From Halopenitus malekzadehii (GTDB lineage Archaea > Halobacteriota > Halobacteria > Halobacteriales > Haloferacaceae): a stretch of DNA of 46,391 nucleotides. Below are positions 44,732 to 46,391 of the stretch, piece after piece. Both the position numbers and the translations under genes were made by a program. Under the pieces are notes generated by a model, which saw nothing but the letters and a program-made list of their open reading frames with translations, was not told the DNA's origin and did not search any database. Where the stretch lies: assembly GCF_900108505.1 (NCBI RefSeq), contig NZ_FNWU01000012.1, forward strand, positions 1-46,391, in the 5' to 3' direction. How positions within the stretch are numbered: position 1 is the stretch's first letter; each line of letters begins with the position of its first letter.

Positions 44732-45072
44732 CAGTTATCTCCTGGCTGCTGTCCGGACGGTCCTGGGAGGACCCAGAGTTTTACCTCGTCGCCAAGGTTC
44801 TCCGGCGTGACTTCCGTCACCTCGCCTGCCGCATCGGCTAGGATGAAGACCAGGTACGGCAAATACGAGTACGGACGGTAGGGTGTAGCCATCGAGTTCG
44901 TGACGGTGAACTCCCGACGGAGGTGTTCAATCTCGATCGTCCAGCGGCCCGCGTAGCTGTTCCAGTCGAACCGCACGGCAAAGCGCTGACCCGGGAATGA
45001 CTGAGGGAGAAACTCCAGATGGATCGGCCGTTTCTCCTGTGCCCGACGCTCCGGGATCGGGATCTGTTCCAT
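44731..45072 (-). CDS. Baseplate plug-like protein (DUF6983-like)
   Basis: A 113-residue protein starting MEQIPIPERRAQEKRPIHLE. QRFAVRFDWNSYAGRWTIEI and the hydrophobic run YSYLPYLVFILADAAGEVTE are typical of the small 'plug' proteins between tape measure and hub. It shares a base with the hub start. Family name by pattern only. Confidence 0.6.
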   Translation of the reverse strand: MEQIPIPERRAQEKRPIHLEFLPQSFPGQRFAVRFDWNSYAGRWTIEIEHLRREFTVTNSMATPYRPYSYLPYLVFILADAAGEVTEVTPENLGDEVKLWVLPGPSGQQPGDN

Positions 45073-45075
45073 CGT

Positions 45076-45597
45076 TCAGAACACCCCTGACAGCGACTCC
45101 CGGATCCCTGACAGGCTGCCAGCGATCCCACCAGTCTCCTCTTCAGTCTGTCCGCCGTCCGAGTTCTCTGGCTGGGCGGTCGAACTTGGCGTCTCCCCAG
45201 CCGCTGTCCCGAGAGACGCACCACCTTCCGTCTCGATCGAGATCTCCGCTGTCTCAACAGTCGCTTCGTGCACCTCGGTGATCGAGATAGAGACCTTGTA
45301 GTGACTCGAGACATCCTGCTCGTCTTGCCGTTCAAGATCGTCGAGCTTCGCCTTCGAGACCGATACCGTGCCGATAGATGCCTCGAAAGGCTTTCCACCC
45401 TCACGCAATCGCTGCAGCTTGGAGTACTCCTCAACGGGGACCCACGCCTCGATACTTGCGGACAACGGCTGGGTCCGGACGTATGTGCTGTATTCGAACC
45501 CCTCTTCCGTCCGCTTCGACGGGCTGTTCCACGCACCGCTATCCGAGACACTCGTCGCGGACAGGACGATACCGCCGATCGTGACTGTTCCTGGCAT
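45076..45597 (-). CDS. Tail/baseplate initiator-like protein
   Basis: A 173-residue protein starting MPGTVTIGGIVLSATSVSDS. The N-terminal ~115 residues are beta-rich with WNSPSKRTEEGFEYSTYVRT and VSSHYKVSISITEVHEATVE; the rest is a Gly/Ser/Thr-rich low-complexity tail. Position after the tape measure gene suggests a distal-tail or LysM/XkdP-type protein, but no LysM motif is visible. Confidence 0.6.
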   Translation of the reverse strand: MPGTVTIGGIVLSATSVSDSGAWNSPSKRTEEGFEYSTYVRTQPLSASIEAWVPVEEYSKLQRLREGGKPFEASIGTVSVSKAKLDDLERQDEQDVSSHYKVSISITEVHEATVETAEISIETEGGASLGTAAGETPSSTAQPENSDGGQTEEETGGIAGSLSGIRESLSGVF

Positions 45598-45599
45598 CG

Positions 45600-46391
45600 T
45601 CAGGTCTCCCTCGCAAGCCGGTCGAAGAACTCCTCGAGCGCCGTCGACGTTCCCTGCTGAGCCGCCTGTTCCACACTGTTTTCAGGCGACCCAGATCCGT
45701 CGATGGTGATGTTGTTCGTCACCGTAATGTCGATTGTCTGACCGCCACCGCCGCCAGACGCCTGGCCGCCGATTGCGTCAGCGGCTGCCCCGGCGACCAT
45801 TCCAGCTGGCGTCTTAGACATCAACCCGCCGAGTGCCTGCACACCTTGCCCTGCCGGCGTGGCTGCAAGCACTGACGACACCGACGAGACCAACTCCCCT
45901 TGTTCGCCCTCGATCCCGCTCGCGATCGTCTGGACCAGCGCCGGTCCAGTCTCGTCGAGCGACTGGAGCGGTCCCGCAGCCGCAGGCGAGAACGGCAGTC
46001 GATCCCGTATCCCTGACGCGACGTCAGTGACTGCGTCGACGGGGGACGTCGCCATTCGCTTGATCCCCCGTGCGACCATCGTCGGGATCTGTTCGCCTGC
46101 CGAGATCCACTTCTGCGGGTTCGAGATCATATCCCGAGCCGCCATCAACGGGCCCACCAGCGGGACCAAGTACTTCCATTTCCCCAGCGAATTCAGCCCC
46201 GCGATGATATTTCCGGGAAGCTCGGATGCCGCCTCTCTCACATCCGGACCGGCACCGGTGATCAACTCGTGTGCGCCCATCAGTGGGCCCACCAGCGGGA
46301 CCAAGTACTTCCACCGACCCAACGAGTTCAGGCCCGCAACGATCTCTCCAGGAAGCTCCGTCGCTGCCTCCCTTACATTCGGACCGGTACC
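45600..46391 (-). CDS. Tail tape measure protein, C-terminal part (continues from base 1)
   Basis: This is the 3' part of the tape measure gene whose start is at 2243. It holds two more copies of the 45-residue repeat (WKYLVPLVGPLM at the core) and a C-terminal part rich in Gly/Ala/Ser (SSVLAATPAGQGVQALGGLM; QTIDITVTNNITIDGSGSPE). It ends LARET at 45600. The frame matches the left part when the 20-bp terminal repeat is merged. Confidence 0.88.
   Translation of the reverse strand, partial: GTGPNVREAATELPGEIVAGLNSLGRWKYLVPLVGPLMGAHELITGAGPDVREAASELPGNIIAGLNSLGKWKYLVPLVGPLMAARDMISNPQKWISAGEQIPTMVARGIKRMATSPVDAVTDVASGIRDRLPFSPAAAGPLQSLDETGPALVQTIASGIEGEQGELVSSVSSVLAATPAGQGVQALGGLMSKTPAGMVAGAAADAIGGQASGGGGGQTIDITVTNNITIDGSGSPENSVEQAAQQGTSTALEEFFDRLARET
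46165..46391. repeat. 135-bp tandem repeats of the tape measure gene (spanning the junction)
   Basis: The sequence ACCAAGTACTTCCA occurs at 46165, 46300 and (after the junction) 64, always 135 bp apart, so the repeat unit is 45 codons. Copies differ by several substitutions. The true copy number may differ, because the contig ends fall inside the array. Confidence 0.75.
46372..46391. repeat. Terminal direct repeat (right copy)
   Basis: Identical to bases 1-20. See the left copy; it closes the circle in frame with the tape measure gene. Confidence 0.85.

Overview
The window looks like the complete, circularly permuted genome of a temperate, contractile-tailed virus (Caudoviricetes, myovirus-like) of a haloarchaeon. 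The first 20 bases recur exactly as the last 20. Removing one copy gives a 46,371 bp circle in which the tail tape measure gene reads in frame across the junction. Haloarchaeal origin is inferred from the high G+C, very acidic predicted proteins, TATA-type promoters with leaderless-type start spacing, many tiny zinc-ribbon proteins, and virus-encoded Orc1/Cdc6 and PCNA.

Layout, following transcription. The late operon runs leftward on the minus strand from about 18.0 kb, through the junction, to about 38.2 kb. It begins with two small holin-like membrane proteins, a ribbon-helix-helix protein, zinc ribbons and an HNH nuclease. Packaging and head genes follow (TerS, TerL, portal, Mu F-like protein, protease/scaffold, decoration protein, major capsid), then connector and tail-completion genes. 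The tail genes are sheath, tube, a tail-assembly chaperone with a canonical -1 frameshift site, tape measure, and baseplate (plug, hub, spike, PAAR-like tip, gp25-like, J, I). Fibre/adhesin genes and two unknowns end the operon. Upstream at 18.2-25.8 kb, also minus, lies a tightly overlapped operon of small regulators and zinc-ribbon proteins with PCNA. A hairpin-dense region at 19.44-19.94 kb sits just upstream of a large DNA-binding-like protein.

At 25.9-26.3 kb two paralogous small ribbon-helix-helix proteins diverge from an AT-rich region with TATA boxes and repeated TGCATAC half-sites, which looks like a genetic switch. Orc1/Cdc6 and four small genes (26.3-29.4 kb) run leftward. From 29.5 kb the plus strand carries a winged-helix regulator, a stand-alone protein resembling the Mu F C-terminal domain, ParA with a partner, a RelE-type toxin-antitoxin pair, a zinc ribbon, and two tyrosine recombinases separated by three winged-helix-like genes. 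Partition, Orc1, integrases and the switch point to a lysogenic lifestyle, either as an integrated provirus or a plasmid-like episome.

The most notable non-gene signals are: a GGGTTTT slippery heptamer in the tail chaperone; a 17-bp motif repeated as an inverted pair at the parA start and again inside the parA and partner coding sequences; a 13-bp inverted repeat found at the 3' ends of three gene units; two tRNA top-half (acceptor plus T-arm) minihelices between late genes; and a cluster of six consecutive inverted repeats. All functional names rest on reading the sequence, without database searches.
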